DNA of 64,000 bases. It comes from Loxodes magnus. Its lineage: Eukaryota > Ciliophora > Karyorelictea > Loxodida > Loxodidae. The translations under genes were made by a program, and so were the position numbers. Numbering within the stretch: the first letter of the stretch is position 1; each line of letters starts with the position of its first letter. Below the pieces are notes generated by a model that had not been told where the DNA came from, ran no database searches, and saw only the letters and a program-made list of their open reading frames with translations. Shown here in pieces: positions 51,750 to 63,717 of the stretch. The stretch spans positions 31,793-95,792 of the forward strand of contig CAMPDV010002004.1 in assembly GCA_946699065.1 (NCBI GenBank), written 5' to 3'.

Positions 51750-52260
51750 TCCTTCTATATAAAATATTAATTGTAAATACTGTAATTAACCATTATAATA
51801 GCATTGGTAGTTCAATTCCTAGAGAGTAATAATTTGAGAGTCAGTTTAATGGATGTATGCAGCCATTAAATGTTAGCCAATAATCTTGAGCAGAAATATG
51901 TCTGCAATGACGGATTGGACGCTAGGGTTCATGCTAGCGCAATCCTATATAGTCTAACTCAGCTACCTGCAGGATAGATTTGACTCCACAAGATAATCGT
52001 AGCTTTACCAGTGTACTTATCCACAAGGCGTAGGAAATATATAGGCTATGATATGTGTTCTATGGGGTACGGTCGAGTAACATCTTTCCCATACCAGACT
52101 AATACAGGGATAAGTGTAGTTACACAAAAGATATATTAGTAGTATTATCCAAAAATGGCTGGTTTCCCCAAATTTGTATTGGAAATTTACAGTTTAACTC
52201 ATAAGGAAAATCTTTCAATACATTTATTGATGCTTCTATATGAATTATAAATTACACACA
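51750..52260. repeat. Imperfect direct repeats flanking a GC-richer island
   Basis: ACATTTATTGGTCCTTCTAT (51739-51758) and ACATTTATTGATGCTTCTAT (52218-52237) are related 20-mers, followed by ATAAAAT-type words in both. They bracket the GC-richer segment 51850-52160 and could be insertion-associated. Confidence 0.4.
51850..52160 (+). pseudogene. GC-richer island with a possible IS66-like transposase C-terminal piece
   Basis: The base composition is far from the surroundings. One plus-strand frame reads NNLEQKYVCNDGLDARVHAS, AILYSLTQLPAGQIWLHKII, VALPVYLSTRRRKYIGYDMC. The 'ASA-IxYSL...WL..ii..LP' spacing resembles the end of IS66-family DDE transposases ('SAxIYSLxETAKANG...WLxxxLxxLP'), with Trp encoded by TGA. 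Against this, the catalytic region is absent and the match is short. The segment also holds a strong hairpin (GGAT..CGCTAG...CTAGCG..ATCC, 51919-51952), so a structured RNA is an alternative I cannot exclude. Confidence 0.3.
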
Positions 52261-52718
52261 CATTTTCTTTATTATTTTATTTTTCCATATTATTTTTGGT
52301 ATATTAAAAATCTGGGTATTCGTCAAACTTTAAAAAGAAAATTTTTTGATAAAGCATATTATAAAAAATCATGGAGTAATGTAGCAAAATTATGATAATT
52401 GTTTGATATTTATTGCTAATGTTTAAAAATTCAGAAATAAGGACTATAAAGATTTATAGTCCCGATTTAAAAATGGGAATTTTAATGAATCTAAACTTTT
52501 CGAATTTATAAAATTTCTTGGTTATTTTTAATGACTTTTAAATTTCATTTGTGAATACAATAAAAGAAAGCAGGGAAATTAAATGATAGATTTTGTTGCT
52601 ATTTTTTCATTAAGTTAATAATAATAAACTATCGTTAGATTTAAATGAAATTTAAAGAAATTTTTTGTTTCCATTATCTTCTCATAACCAAATTAAATTT
52701 CGGAACCAAATCCTAGAA

Positions 52719-53487
52719 ATGCAGACACCAAAAGAAAGAATTAATTCTGTTATAAGTTAAATTCACAAGGCAGAATTGAAAAGTTTTAGTACTTCATTAT
52801 TCGTGCATTCCATAAAATCGCCAGAATATCTTAAATTTAACACATAGCTTGTCCATCCAAGGATAAATCCACTATCAAACAAAAAGATGACTAGTAAAAA
52901 GGTTCATAAAGACAATCGTTTATTGAACCATAGACATAGTAAACTAATCTATTGTAGAGCGTTGAGTATGAAAAATACGATAAACCATGACTTTATTTTA
53001 TTTGTCACATCTTTGTAATTTTCATAATAATTCCAATAATCAAAAGTTACAGTAAAGCACTTATAGTTATAAGAAAGAACTACGATACTTAGTATCTTGA
53101 AACAACATTCACAAGTATCAGTACTGAGGATATGATTTTAATTACTTATAATCAACTTATTGTAGGACGTTTATTAATCTACTACTATTGGCTTTAAGCT
53201 TCTTCGTCAACAGAAGTCAATGGCTGAGAAGACATTTTGATTATATTTATAAGAAATATAAAGATGTGAAGTTTATCATTAGTTATTTGAATATAAAATT
53301 GGTTAAGGAAATTTAGGAAATTAGTATTCTTTATTATGACGCTTGTAACAAAGAATCAATAAAACGTAGATAGATAGAAGACAGAAGAACAAGAGATATT
53401 GAAGAAGAAAATGATGAAGTTATGGAACTAATAAGAGAAGAATTTTTATTACCTGAAGGCTTACTTGAAGAAATAGACATTTATTGA
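52719..53487 (+). CDS. Hypothetical protein with a 38-nt intron
   Basis: ATG at 52719 (MQTPKERINSVISQIHKAEL), then KSPEYLKFNTQLVHPRINPL and KLIYCRALSMKNTINHDFIL. A 38-nt intron at 53015-53052 (GTAATTTTC...GTTACAG) joins ...FVTS to FKALIVIRKNYDTQYLETT and ISTEDMILITYNQLIVGR. One more frame change near 53140-53230 (a second short intron or an indel) leads to RRHFDYIYKKYKDVKFIISY, RRQIEDRRTRDIEEENDEVM and LIREEFLLPEGLLEEIDIY, ending in TGA at 53485-53487. About 240 aa; the acidic C-terminus and a hydrophobic stretch near residue 150 are visible. No family recognised. Confidence 0.55.
53015..53052 (+). other. Candidate 38-nt intron
   Basis: GT at 53015 and AG at 53051-53052; removal joins two frames that are both clearly protein-like. 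Length is close to the 35-nt units in the RING gene. Confidence 0.55.
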
Positions 53488-53505
53488 AACATTTATTAAA
53501 GACCT

Positions 53506-53532
53506 GCGCACCAACGAGGTGCTACGCGCTCT
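53506..53532. other. GC-rich hairpin
   Basis: GCACC-AACGA-GGTGC is a perfect 5-bp stem with a 5-nt loop, extended by nearby GCGC on each side. It lies about 20 bp after the stop of the preceding gene in otherwise AT-rich DNA. It could be an RNA 3'-end element or a fragment of a structured RNA. Confidence 0.35.
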
Positions 53533-54799
53533 ATAATCAAATTTATTTATATAAAAATATAAAATGGATATCTGACTAATATTTTATTAAAGCAATTAAA
53601 CTAAATTTTTTGTAGTTGAGATATTTTTATTTTTACAGTTCATTTTATATAATTTTGTTCTAGTAAATTTTGAATTTTGCCTTTAAATAGACCAATAATT
53701 TATGAGGAAACTATAGATAATTTTATTTATCAAAGCGTAAATAAAATGATGAAAGTCATCCTTGAGAATTTACTTATACTTAATGTCTAGCAATCATATT
53801 GAGTAATATTATTGAAAAATTTATATTTCTCATTATTATTTTGGTTGCTAGCATATGTTTCTAAAGGATTAATAACTTTGTTATGAGATAAAGATCTAGC
53901 AACCATATTAGAGCTATAAAATAGTTATTAGGCTTAGTTAACAACTAAATATTAATAAAGACTCCTTAGACTCCTATATCTGCAAATACACTAATCGATC
54001 GTTATCTTAAATAGCAACCAATCATCCAATTCTTCCATTTCAATCCTCATATTAAAAAAAATCAAGATTCCCTTAAACCACATACTATTATTTCTATCTT
54101 AACTAGATAACACTAAGAGAATTTTAAATATTACAATGCAGAGAGTTAATTAAAAATAAAGTAACTAAATCATAATTTAATATTAGAAAGTAAATCATAA
54201 GACTTTACTGCTATTACAATACTTAACTCTACTTTCTTATTAACTTTTCATTCTTTTAGCCATTCAATCATATCTGAGAACATTAAGTAAGTATGATAAT
54301 GAAAGTACCTTAACTATTAAAGGGTCATCAAGAAAGGGCTTTTTTACATTATCTCTTATTTGAAACTTAAATAGACCAATTAACTCAAATAAATAGTAAA
54401 AAACTAAATTTTAGGGATAGAAATAATAGATTGATGAAAAGATATATTCTTAATTCTTAATTATCTTCTTAAGCAGAGTGAATGCATAGGATAATGCAAG
54501 ATTAATTCTAAGTTTAAGTATTAAAAAAGATACACAATTAAAAACACTGGAAATGATAAATATGAATACTATAATGCAGAATTATAAATACTTTATAGAC
54601 TTTTTTTATTATATAGTAAGATATTTTTCTGGTAGGGTGTGAGGATGAGGCTGAATAACTAAAAAATCACAAAATTAAATTGATCTCTATTTTTATTATA
54701 ATAATAATATCATTAATTAATAGAATATCAAGCAATATTATAAGATCAATAAAGATATAAATGATAAATATTAAAATATTTAGATACCTATACAACTTT
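53533..54799. other. AT-rich intergenic stretch
   Basis: No gene recognised in about 1.25 kb. Confidence 0.3.
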
Positions 54800-56700
54800 G
54801 AAATAGTCTCTCGATTACCAACGTGCCGCCAAAATTTAGTTGAGGACTATTTGGATAAGTACTCACGGACGTGTAAAAGCTAATATTATGAAGTAATAAA
54901 AAGATCAAACTACAATAATTAAATTTTTTAAATATTCCCATAATTTGTGTATGTAGGAAAAAGAAGTAAGGAGTTGCTGGATAAAAAAAATGGCATAGGA
55001 GATGTGCAAAAAGATGAAGTAATTAAGTAATTTCTCTAATATTTAAGACGAAAATACGAATAGTGCATTAAAATAATTAAACTGCTTCCTTGTAGAATTA
55101 TCAATATCTTTTCAATAATAATAATCAATCGAGAATTCGCCTAAATAAAAGAATGACAATAAAAGATGTAATCTAAACTCGCTGAAAAAAGAAAGTTCTA
55201 ATAGTTTTAAGGTATCATTAAGAATTATCCATTACATTGGAAATTCGATATAGGCACTTGTTTGAGTTAAATAGAGTTGAATCTATAGCATTTTGGAGCA
55301 ATAAAGCAGACGGATATACAAATTGTAAAATAAGCAACGTGAATGAATGGAAATATATCCACATAATTAGAGCTACGTAATGAAGAGAATTAAAAAATCT
55401 AAGGGAATTAATTTTAGAAGGATGGATTACTAAGATCAGTCATCCAACTATTTTAAATATGAAGCATGCCAAATATCTGGACTCAAACAAAATAAAGCAG
55501 AAGGAATGAAGCTATAATAGACATATTCAAAAAGGCCGAAAATTTTTAAATTAAAACTTTTCAATAAGTAAATAGAAAAGATGCTTCCTCTAAAAATAGT
55601 GAGAATTTGGAAAATATAGAAGATGGAAATAATGTGAAAGTAATGAGAAAATAGTATAATAATAAAAGGTAAATTTAAGTAATAAAAAGCAAGAATAAGT
55701 TCAATATATATTGAACCTATTCACAGACAAATATTATCTTTTGGGGGGCGCGAAAATTCATTTAAATGAACAAGATAAGAAAACATGGACTTTCTTAAGA
55801 AGATGCAAAACATGAAGTAAAACATAGTATTAAAATAAGGTAGAAAAAACAAGAATATAATGAAGAATAGAAATTTTTTAATAGAATAAAGATCGTTACC
55901 AAGAATAGACACAAATAAAGTATAATGGCAAAAAAGAGAAAAATAGTTATGCAATTAAAAAACATGACACAATAGAAACCAGAAACGCTAGAAGATTTTG
56001 GATTTTGTAACTCAAAATAAACTGGATCAAAAAAGAAGAAATCTAAAATAAAGAAATAATAAATTAGACATAAGCAAGCATGATATTTTTAAATCAACTA
56101 AAATTAGGAACAGCAAACGTAAGAGGAATCAAGTCAAACAAAATAGAACTAAGTAAATTCTTGAAGACAAAGAAATAGATTAAATAGCGATTTTAGAAAT
56201 TTTTTGTGAATAAACATCGAAATACCAAAGATCTTTGTTTATCAGGCAATAAAAAAATAGGATAGATAAACACAGTAAGGGAGTAACCTTTTATAAAAAG
56301 AGCAAATTATAAAAAGAATAAAAGAATGAGATGCAGTTGGACTTAATCAAGCTGAAATCATTTAGGGAGGAAGAATAATATGCTTGTGAGAGGATAATAG
56401 GATAGCAATAATAAATGCATACACGCCCACAAAACAGAGCTGGAATAGTTAAATCCTTTTTATGTGGATTAAGACAATTTATACGCATGACAATTAGTCA
56501 AGGATTATAGACATTAATTCAAGGTGATTTTAATGCGCATATTCTGTAATTCTTACCTTATGAATTAAATCTAGCAGGATAACAATTATCGGATTTAATG
56601 AGAGAATTTAAACTCAAATGCAAAGATCCAATTTTCCTCAATACATAAAGAAAAATAAAATTAAAAATATCTACTTTCTAACTGATCAATTTGTTACTCT
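54800..56700 (+). mobile_element. LINE (non-LTR retrotransposon) remnant with APE-type endonuclease
   Basis: The plus strand from about 56085 reads LKLGTANVRGIKSNKIELSK (endonuclease motif I), EIDQIAILEIFCEQTSKYQ (motif around ET), NAYTPTKQSWN and GDFNAH (the APE signature), then GQQLSDLMREFKLKCKDP. The blocks are in different frames, so the copy is dead. Upstream, about 55290-55710, is a protein-like region (WSNKADGYTNCKISNVNEW, ELKNLRELILEGWITKISH, KKAENFQIKTFQQVNRKD) that could be ORF1. No reverse transcriptase follows on this strand; the sequence changes to T-rich at 56700, so the 3' part has been lost or replaced. Confidence 0.6.
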
Positions 56701-56819
56701 GTAAATAATTAGTACTAAATTTTACCAAAGAAGGGTTTATTTGCTTAAATAGTCGAAGATCTATGATTTTTTAGAATGTGATTAAAATTGATTTCGACCT
56801 ATTGTTCTTAGGATATTCT

Positions 56820-57880
56820 ATGTTTCATTTTTTTTGAAACAGCACTATATAAGATTCTTTAAGTTGTTACGGTATTTTCTCCGATTGTAAAATTTTCTGT
56901 ATTTTTTTTGTTGCTAAATTTAAAAGATTTTCACCACCTGCTTATATTTAGTCTGATTCAGCAGCCTTTCATTTACTTAGTTTATTTATATAATTTATTA
57001 TGTTTTTTTATCTGAATCTTTATTTTAGTTTTATTTTTAAATTGTTCTGGTAATCTGCTTTCACCTTTCTTGTATAGTTCTTTTCAGTAATTTTATAAAT
57101 TTCTAAATGTTTTCTTCGTTAAGTAGTATTCAGAAAGCATATTTTCTTTATTTGAACCACTTTTATATATTTTTAGAAGTATCATTTAGGCTTCCTTGAT
57201 TTCCCTTATCAAGAAAAATATTGAATTAATTTCTTCTGTTTTTTCTTTCTTAAATTCTGTATCTACTTCTTTCTTCTTGTCTCAATTTTATTTACCGATC
57301 TATGTAAAAGTTTTCTTATCTTATCAACCTTTTAACCTGCTTCTCTTACTTTCTAAATTTTTTTTGTCTTATTGTTTCTATAGAGTATTTTATTTTCTCA
57401 TTGTGTATGCTATATATCCACATGTTTCTTAGATTCTTCCTTACTTTTTTCCTATCATTTCTAATAGAAATGTCTGCTGTCTAGATTTAAAAAATCTTAC
57501 ATTCTATCTTTTCTGCTCATTTTTTTAATTTTTTCTGAACTTTTTGTCGTTTTAATCCTTAGCCTTTTAAATTTTGCGTTTTACCTGCCTTTCACAATAG
57601 TTTATATTTAATTACTGTTTACTATTAAATTTTAAATAATTTTTTCTTTAGGGGTATTTTAGATCAAGTTATTGATCAATTTTCTTGCTCACTTTCTATT
57701 TTTTCCTTTTTTTATTCTATTTATTCTATTTTTTCTTTTTAGTTTATAAATATTTGTTTCTTAATTGGAAATGCTTAAGATTTTTGAGACTATTTTCTTA
57801 AACTTATTAAGTATTTATATATAAATTAGATTATTCTTTTTACTTTTTGACAAGTTTACCAAGGGAGAAACTATTTCTTA
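56820..57880 (-). mobile_element. Lys/Gln-rich coding remnant, possibly the pre-RT part of another LINE
   Basis: The T-rich plus strand is, on the minus strand, a charged frame: KKEVDTEFKKEKTEEINSIF, FLIREIKEAQMILLKIYKSG, LSEYYLTKKTFRNLQNYWKE, LYKKGESRLPEQFKNKTKI, then near its left end YPKNNRSKSILITFQKI. In LINEs the linker between endonuclease and RT has this look, and the last phrase recalls the first RT block (PK.....RPI.L....KI), but no RT catalytic motif is present. It abuts the plus-strand endonuclease remnant end to end. Confidence 0.4.
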
Positions 57881-59114
57881 GGTGATTTTTATTGCAATTA
57901 TTTAATAAAAAACTAAAAAATAGAAATAATAAAAAATAATAAGCTTTTAAGCGGATTTGGAAAAAGATCAAAATTAATCATAAATCAATTCATAAAAAAG
58001 CTAAATTTAAGAAATGTAGAACTTTTATATTAATAATTGATACTTTGAGCGAAAGGTTTTTATCTAAAATTCTAGTAAGTAAAATAAGATCCAAAATCTC
58101 GAGAAAAAGAAATAAAATCTTGCTAAAAGATTTAAGGTTTGCAGAACAAAAGTAAGTTGTTAAACTATTATCAATAGCTAAATTAATAAAAAGTGTTATA
58201 AAGTAAATTTTTCAGTAATTTATGCAGCAATGATAGAGCTAAAAAGAAATAGCAACTCCTTTAAAAAGTAACAAATATCATTGATTTCCAAAATTCAACA
58301 TGCATTATAGAGATTTTAAGAAGTTAGAAAATAATAGACATAAATTAACAAATTTTGAATGAAATAGAAATAAGAAATTAGATAGATAAATTATTACGTT
58401 TTATAGATTAAAAAGAGAATATAAAATTCAAAATACTCTGAATAATTTATGCATATATTATTTTTTAATCAAAATAATTACTAAAAAACTTTTTAATTTA
58501 ATATTAATAAAATAAAAGCTAAAAGTATTAAAAGGATAATTTAATAAAAATAAAAATTTATATATAAATAAGAGTTTCAAAATAATATCTATGTAATATT
58601 TTACTTATCATTAAATAAGGGTGTTGAAATAAAAAAAATTTTTCTTATAAAAAGACTTTTTAATTAAAATAAAATAAAACTAACAATACAAAAAAAGAAA
58701 AGAAATTAGTGTAAAAAGAATACAAATTCTATGAGAAGATTTTAGAAAGAAATAAATAAGATTAGAAGCAAGTAGTAACATAATTGAACGAATTTTAAAT
58801 AAAAATTTTGAAAGTTAAAAAATTAATTATGAAGTTTTACACTATGCTAGCGTTCTATTTGAGATTTGTCTGCTAATAAAAAGGAACGAAATAAAAATAA
58901 AAGACTAAAATCAGGAAATATTCATTAAGAACGTAATTTTTATCTATTGAGTCTTTGCCTACTCTGTAAGATTTAAAATTTCTCGTTTAATTCTTTGAAT
59001 ATTGGAAATTGCAGATGTTGAAGTAAAGTAATCGACAGTTGTGATTGCAACTCTACATCTATTTAAAAAAAAAAACTAAAAACAGAAATTTATATAGTTA
59101 AAAAAAACAAAAAT
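57881..59114. other. AT-rich sequence with weak coding-like pieces
   Basis: Around 58290-58440 the plus strand reads MHYRDFKKLENNRHKLTNF, and at 58840-59070 both strands give plausible peptides (plus FLSIESLPTLQDLKFLVQFF; minus CRVAITTVDYFTSTSAISNI). Nothing could be assigned with confidence. Confidence 0.3.
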
Positions 59115-60312
59115 AAACCTAATTAAAATAAAAATTAATTTAAGTAAAATTGATTTTAATATAAATAAAATTTAATTTAAGTAAAACTGATTTTAATATA
59201 AATAAATATAAATTTAAGTAAACTAATTTTAATTTAAAGAAAATAAAATTTAAGAAAAACTCATTTGTATTTAAATAAAAATTAAGTAAAACTGATTTTA
59301 ATATAAAAAAAAATAAATTAAGATAAACTGATATTAATATAAATAAAATTAAATCTAAGTAAAACTGATTTTAATTTAAATAAAATTTAATTTAAGTAAA
59401 ACCGATTTTAATATAAACAAAATTTAATTTAATTAAAACTGATTTTAATTTAAATAAAATTTAATTTAAGTAAAACTGATTTTAATTTAAATAAAATTTA
59501 ATTTAAGTAAAACTGATTTTAATTTAAATAAAATTTTATTTAAGTAAAACTGATTTTAATATAAACAAAATTTAATTTAATTAAAACTGATTTTAATTTA
59601 AATAAAATTTAATTTAAGTAAAACTGATTTTAATTTAAATAAAATTTTATTTAAGTAAAACTGATTTTAATATAAACAAAATTTAATTTAATTAAAACTG
59701 ATTTTAATTTAAATAAAATTTAATTTAAGTAAAACTGATTTTAATTTAAATAAAATTTAACTTGAGTAAAACTGATTTTAATTTAAATAAAATTTTATTT
59801 AAGTAAAACTGATTTTAATATAAACAAAATTTAATTTAATTAAAACTGATTTTAATTTAAATAAAATTTAATTTAAGTAAAACTGATTTTAATTTAAATA
59901 AAATTTAACTTGAGTAAAACTGATTTTAATTTAAATAAAATTTTATTTAAGTAAAACTGATTTTAATATAAGCAAAAATTTAATTTAATTAAAACTGATT
60001 TTAATTTAAATAAAATTTAACTTGAGTAAAACTGATTTTAATTTAAATAAAATTTTATTTAAGTAAAACTGATTTTAATATAAACAAAATTTAATTTAAT
60101 TAAAACTGATTTTAATTTAAATAAAATTTAACTTGAGTAAAACTGATTTTAATTTAAATAAAATTTAACTTAAGAAAAACTGATTTTATTTTAAATAAAA
60201 TTTAATTTAAGTAAAACTGATTTTATTTTAAATAAAATTTAATTTAAGTAAAACTGATTTTAATATAAATAAAATTGAATTTAAGTAAAACTCATTTTAA
60301 TATAAATAAAAT
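59115..60312. repeat. Minisatellite, about 37-nt unit, about 30 copies
   Basis: Tandem copies of a unit containing GTAAAACTGATTTTAAT and TAAATAAAATTTAATTTAA run for about 1.2 kb. Variants alternate in blocks (ATATAAACAAAATTTAATTTAATT versus ATTTAAATAAAATTTAATTTAAGT), giving a higher-order repeat of about 110 nt in the middle. Units are contiguous with no codon-sized spacers, unlike the intron array. Edges are more diverged than the centre. Confidence 0.9.
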
Positions 60313-61019
60313 AATTTTCAAGTACTTTCTCTTTTAATAAAAAATTTCAAAATTCAAATGCTTTTTTTAATTTTAATTTTTATACTCTTAAATTATTCAG
60401 CCCTCTTTCTACTCACAAAACACTATTTCGTGTAATAAACATTTATAAACAATTATAAACAATAATAAACATTCCACTATTCTTAAAACAAATTATCCTT
60501 TTAAAATACTTAATTAATAACGCAATTACTCTTTTGGATTAAAAAATTAGGTACAAATTCAATCATTAATAATTTTATAAATTCTTACACCCTCTTTTAC
60601 TTAGTTATATATTATATACATACTCTTACACCTCAACAATTTAAACCAAAACTTATATCATTATCATTTATAATTATTATATATATTTATCAACTACGTT
60701 GCTACATAATTGCTTAGAGTTGTAACTCAACTTTAGTATACATTAAATTTATTATTATTGCTGTTTAACCGTATAATATCATAGTAATTTTTATATATGA
60801 TTTTAGTAGTATAACTGTATAACAGTATAACTGTATAATAAAATTATAGATTAGTATTATACCTTTATAACAGTATAACAATATAGCAGTATAACTGTAT
60901 ATATTGTATAATAGTATTGTAACATAGTAATATAGTAGTATATAGTAGTATATTGATTATTCAAACACTTAAATTCATTAATTTAAATAAATATATTAAT
61001 TTAATAAGTTCATTAATTT
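60313..61019. other. AT-rich sequence with short GTATAACA/TAGTATA repeats
   Basis: At about 60780-60960 short words (AGTATAACTGTATA, ATAGTAGTATAT) recur irregularly. No gene recognised. Confidence 0.45.
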
Positions 61020-62430
61020 AATAATAATTCTATTCCTGTCCTACTTTCTCATCTATATGTTGCTTGCTTCACAATCACTCAATCTCATTCCATAGGGAGC
61101 ATATACACTATTCCAATCCAACTACTTTATTATTAAATTAATTAAATTGACACCTACCTATCCTACAGATTAATCAATACTTAACAACCTCTATACATTC
61201 CATCTTCTCAAGTAGCCACATACATCTCCAGCATAGATTCATCTTGAATCCTTTGATAATGCCTATGAATATATTGCATATTCGTGACCATTCAAAGTTA
61301 ATACATACTAACCAGCTGAAAAAGACCATATCTTTATGGTTGAGTCACGAGATGCTGATATGATATATCTAGAGTCCAAGGAGATTACTACCGAGGTAAC
61401 AATAGAAGCATGTTCCTCTAAAGTTCTCAGGAGAGTACCATTAGAGAAATTTCAGATCTTTATGGTTGAGTCAACAGATGCTGATACTATATATATAGAG
61501 TCAAAGGAGATTACTACCGATAAAATAGAATCAGTATGTCCCTTTAATGTTCTCAGGAGAGTACCATCAGAGAAGTTTCAGATCTTTATGGTTCTGTCAG
61601 GTCAGGCTGAACCTGATACTATATATCTAGAGTTAGAGGAGATTACTACGGAGAAAATAGAATCGGTATGTCCCTCTAAAGTTCTCAGGAGAGTACCATC
61701 AGAGAAATTCCATATCTTGATTGTTTTGTCACGAGATGCTGATATGATATATCTAGAGTCAAAGGAGATTACTACCGATCTAACATAAGAAGTATGTCCC
61801 TCTAAAGTATTATTAAGGCAGATGTTTAATAATCTCAGATCTTAATTTTTCATCACCTGAACCAGTGATGATATAATGATTGTCTGGAGAGATAGCTATT
61901 GAGTCGATGCTGTAGGAATGACCTCTAAGTTCATGAGGATACTCAGTTGCTATATCGGAAAGATTAGCATTACTCAATACACAACCGATAAACTTAGTGT
62001 TTCTTTAATTACATTGATGGAAACTTGAATTAGAGAAATCACATTCAGTAAATGTCATGTCCGATAGATCTGCTTGCACTAATCTCATGTCGGAGAAATT
62101 TTATTATGATGCAAACTTAACATTCAGGTAGTTAAGTATCGTTATCACATTCGATGATAACTACGATACTTCCTATAATGATCTAGATAAGTCTAACATC
62201 TAATTTAATTTATCAGCCAGTTATTAATTAGATACCCTAGATAACTATAATAAGACCGATGTCTAAAGGGTTAAGCTTGAGTGATTTAAAGGATGTTACT
62301 TCAAATATTAGATATCAATATTTTGTTGTTGTATTAGTTGGTCTAAAATTTGAATTAACTATTCGAATGTTAGAGTATTGAAATTCACTAAGGCTTATTT
62401 TATCAAGTTTGGCTGCTCTTAAAGTTATTG
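61020..62430 (-). pseudogene. Pentapeptide-repeat plus WD40-repeat protein, decayed
   Basis: The minus strand begins with pentapeptide-like repeats (KLDKISLSEFQYSNIRIVNS; then FSDMRLVQADLSDMTFTECD, FSNSSFHQCNQRNTKFIGC, VLSNANLSDI) and continues into WD40 repeats: YPHELRGHSYSIDSIAISPD, NHYIITGSGDE, then at least five units of the type TLEGHT-(10)-SVVIS-DSRYI-SASRD-TIKIW-F-GTLL. TGG and TGA alternate at the IKIW Trp, which fixes TGA=Trp. The last units (LNGHEYAIYSQALSKDSRW, IYAGDVCGYLRRWNVQRLL, DWNSVYAPYGMRL) use TAG/TAA as Gln. One-base frameshifts occur after GSGDE and before TLEGHT, and GSA-TGA-PDRT carries a 3-nt duplication. This is the sensor half typical of ciliate NACHT proteins, here without the ATPase. 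Confidence 0.7.
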
Positions 62431-63600
62431 AACTTAAAAGTTCTATTACTCAAACTTAAGTTCAATAATATGTTAAAGTAACTGTTAATCATTACTTTAT
62501 AGAGTTCTTGAAACTTCTTGGTATATATTAAATTTAGATTAGTCTTTTTACATTAGTTACTCTTAAACTTATTATTTGTCTTAATTTTAGTGTCTTAGGG
62601 AGGCTTAGTCTTAATATAAGTATTATAATTATTGATTTTGTTATATACCTTATGAAGATCCTATACTTGTTCTTGTTGGGACAACTTTTATTATTATTGA
62701 CCTTGACATAGACCACTTATTACATTTTATTAACTGAAATAAGATTCTATGAACTAACAAGCTTTTTACTGAGTTAATATCTAACACTATGAATGATCTC
62801 TCAGAAAATTGAAGGCATTTAAGAGATAATACTGAATATTGTATCGCAAACCTTAATTATTCAAATTTAAATTAGATTCTTACTTTATCACATTGATTTC
62901 TCTTAAGATATCCGTAAATTACTACTATTATTCTTATAGCTAATACTGATTTGCCTGCTGGTGTATATGCTAGCGCTATTACTATTATTATTGAATATTG
63001 AGTTCCGATAATCGATTCAGTAAACTCTTAATCTTATTCGCTCTTTAAGAATATTATTCTATCAAGATCTTGAATATTCATTTAATTACTTACTACCAGA
63101 TATTATTCCACTATTTACTAACACCATTGATAACATTCCTTATAAACTATAGCTGCTCTTATTTCTAATTCTATTATTCCTATAACCGATCGAGTTATTG
63201 ATTTAACCATACTTAATTCAATATTTGATGGTGCTGATGCAACTAAGGCTATATTGGTTATTATACCATATAGTTTTGTAGATCCTAAGGCCTGATGTTA
63301 AACATTTTAGCATGATTTGTACATGCGACCATTCTCGTAAATTAACATACTGTATTTAAACAGTTGAAACATTAAACACAGTTGCAAGAAAGTTGCTTGG
63401 CTTAAAACTAAGCTTAATCGAAAGCATTTCTACAGTTAGGACACTGTTACATATCCATTTATAAAAAATAAAATTAGTTTTAGTATTTAGAAACTAATTA
63501 CAATGAAATAATAATTAAAATATTTAAAATTTAATTATTAAATTTAATTTATTAATAAAATACAAACTAATAAAGATTAATTTCTCTTAAAAATGAGGAA
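62431..63600. other. Unresolved, coding-like on both strands
   Basis: The segment has less extreme base composition and gives plausible peptides on both strands (plus ITDRVIDLTILNSIFDGADA; minus QIVEQYLVVSNQMNIQDLDR). It may be the beginning of the minus-strand repeat protein, or a separate beta-helix-like fragment on plus. I could not decide between them. Confidence 0.25.
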
Positions 63601-63717
63601 AAAGAGATGGTTTATACCCAAAATAAGGGGACCAAATCACAAAAGATGGGCTCTCCTATCAAAAATCTGAAAAGATAAAATAACTTTAGGTAAGAGATAC
63701 TGAATCTCCAATCATCG

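Noticed and set aside
51919..51990. Group I intron or tRNA-like core
   Set aside because: The TATATAGTC segment resembles a group I P7 strand, but no matching partner strand or P3-P8 order was found, and no tRNA arms fit.
57196..57432. Plus-strand hydrophobic 78-aa ORF
   Set aside because: Same effect: the minus strand carries a charged, LINE-like frame.
59115..60312. Second intron/micro-exon array
   Set aside because: Units do not have GT...AG ends on either strand with spacers between them; copies are directly contiguous.
61336..61788. Plus-strand 150-aa repetitive ORF as a gene
   Set aside because: It is the complement of the WD40 repeats on the minus strand, which match a known family in every unit.
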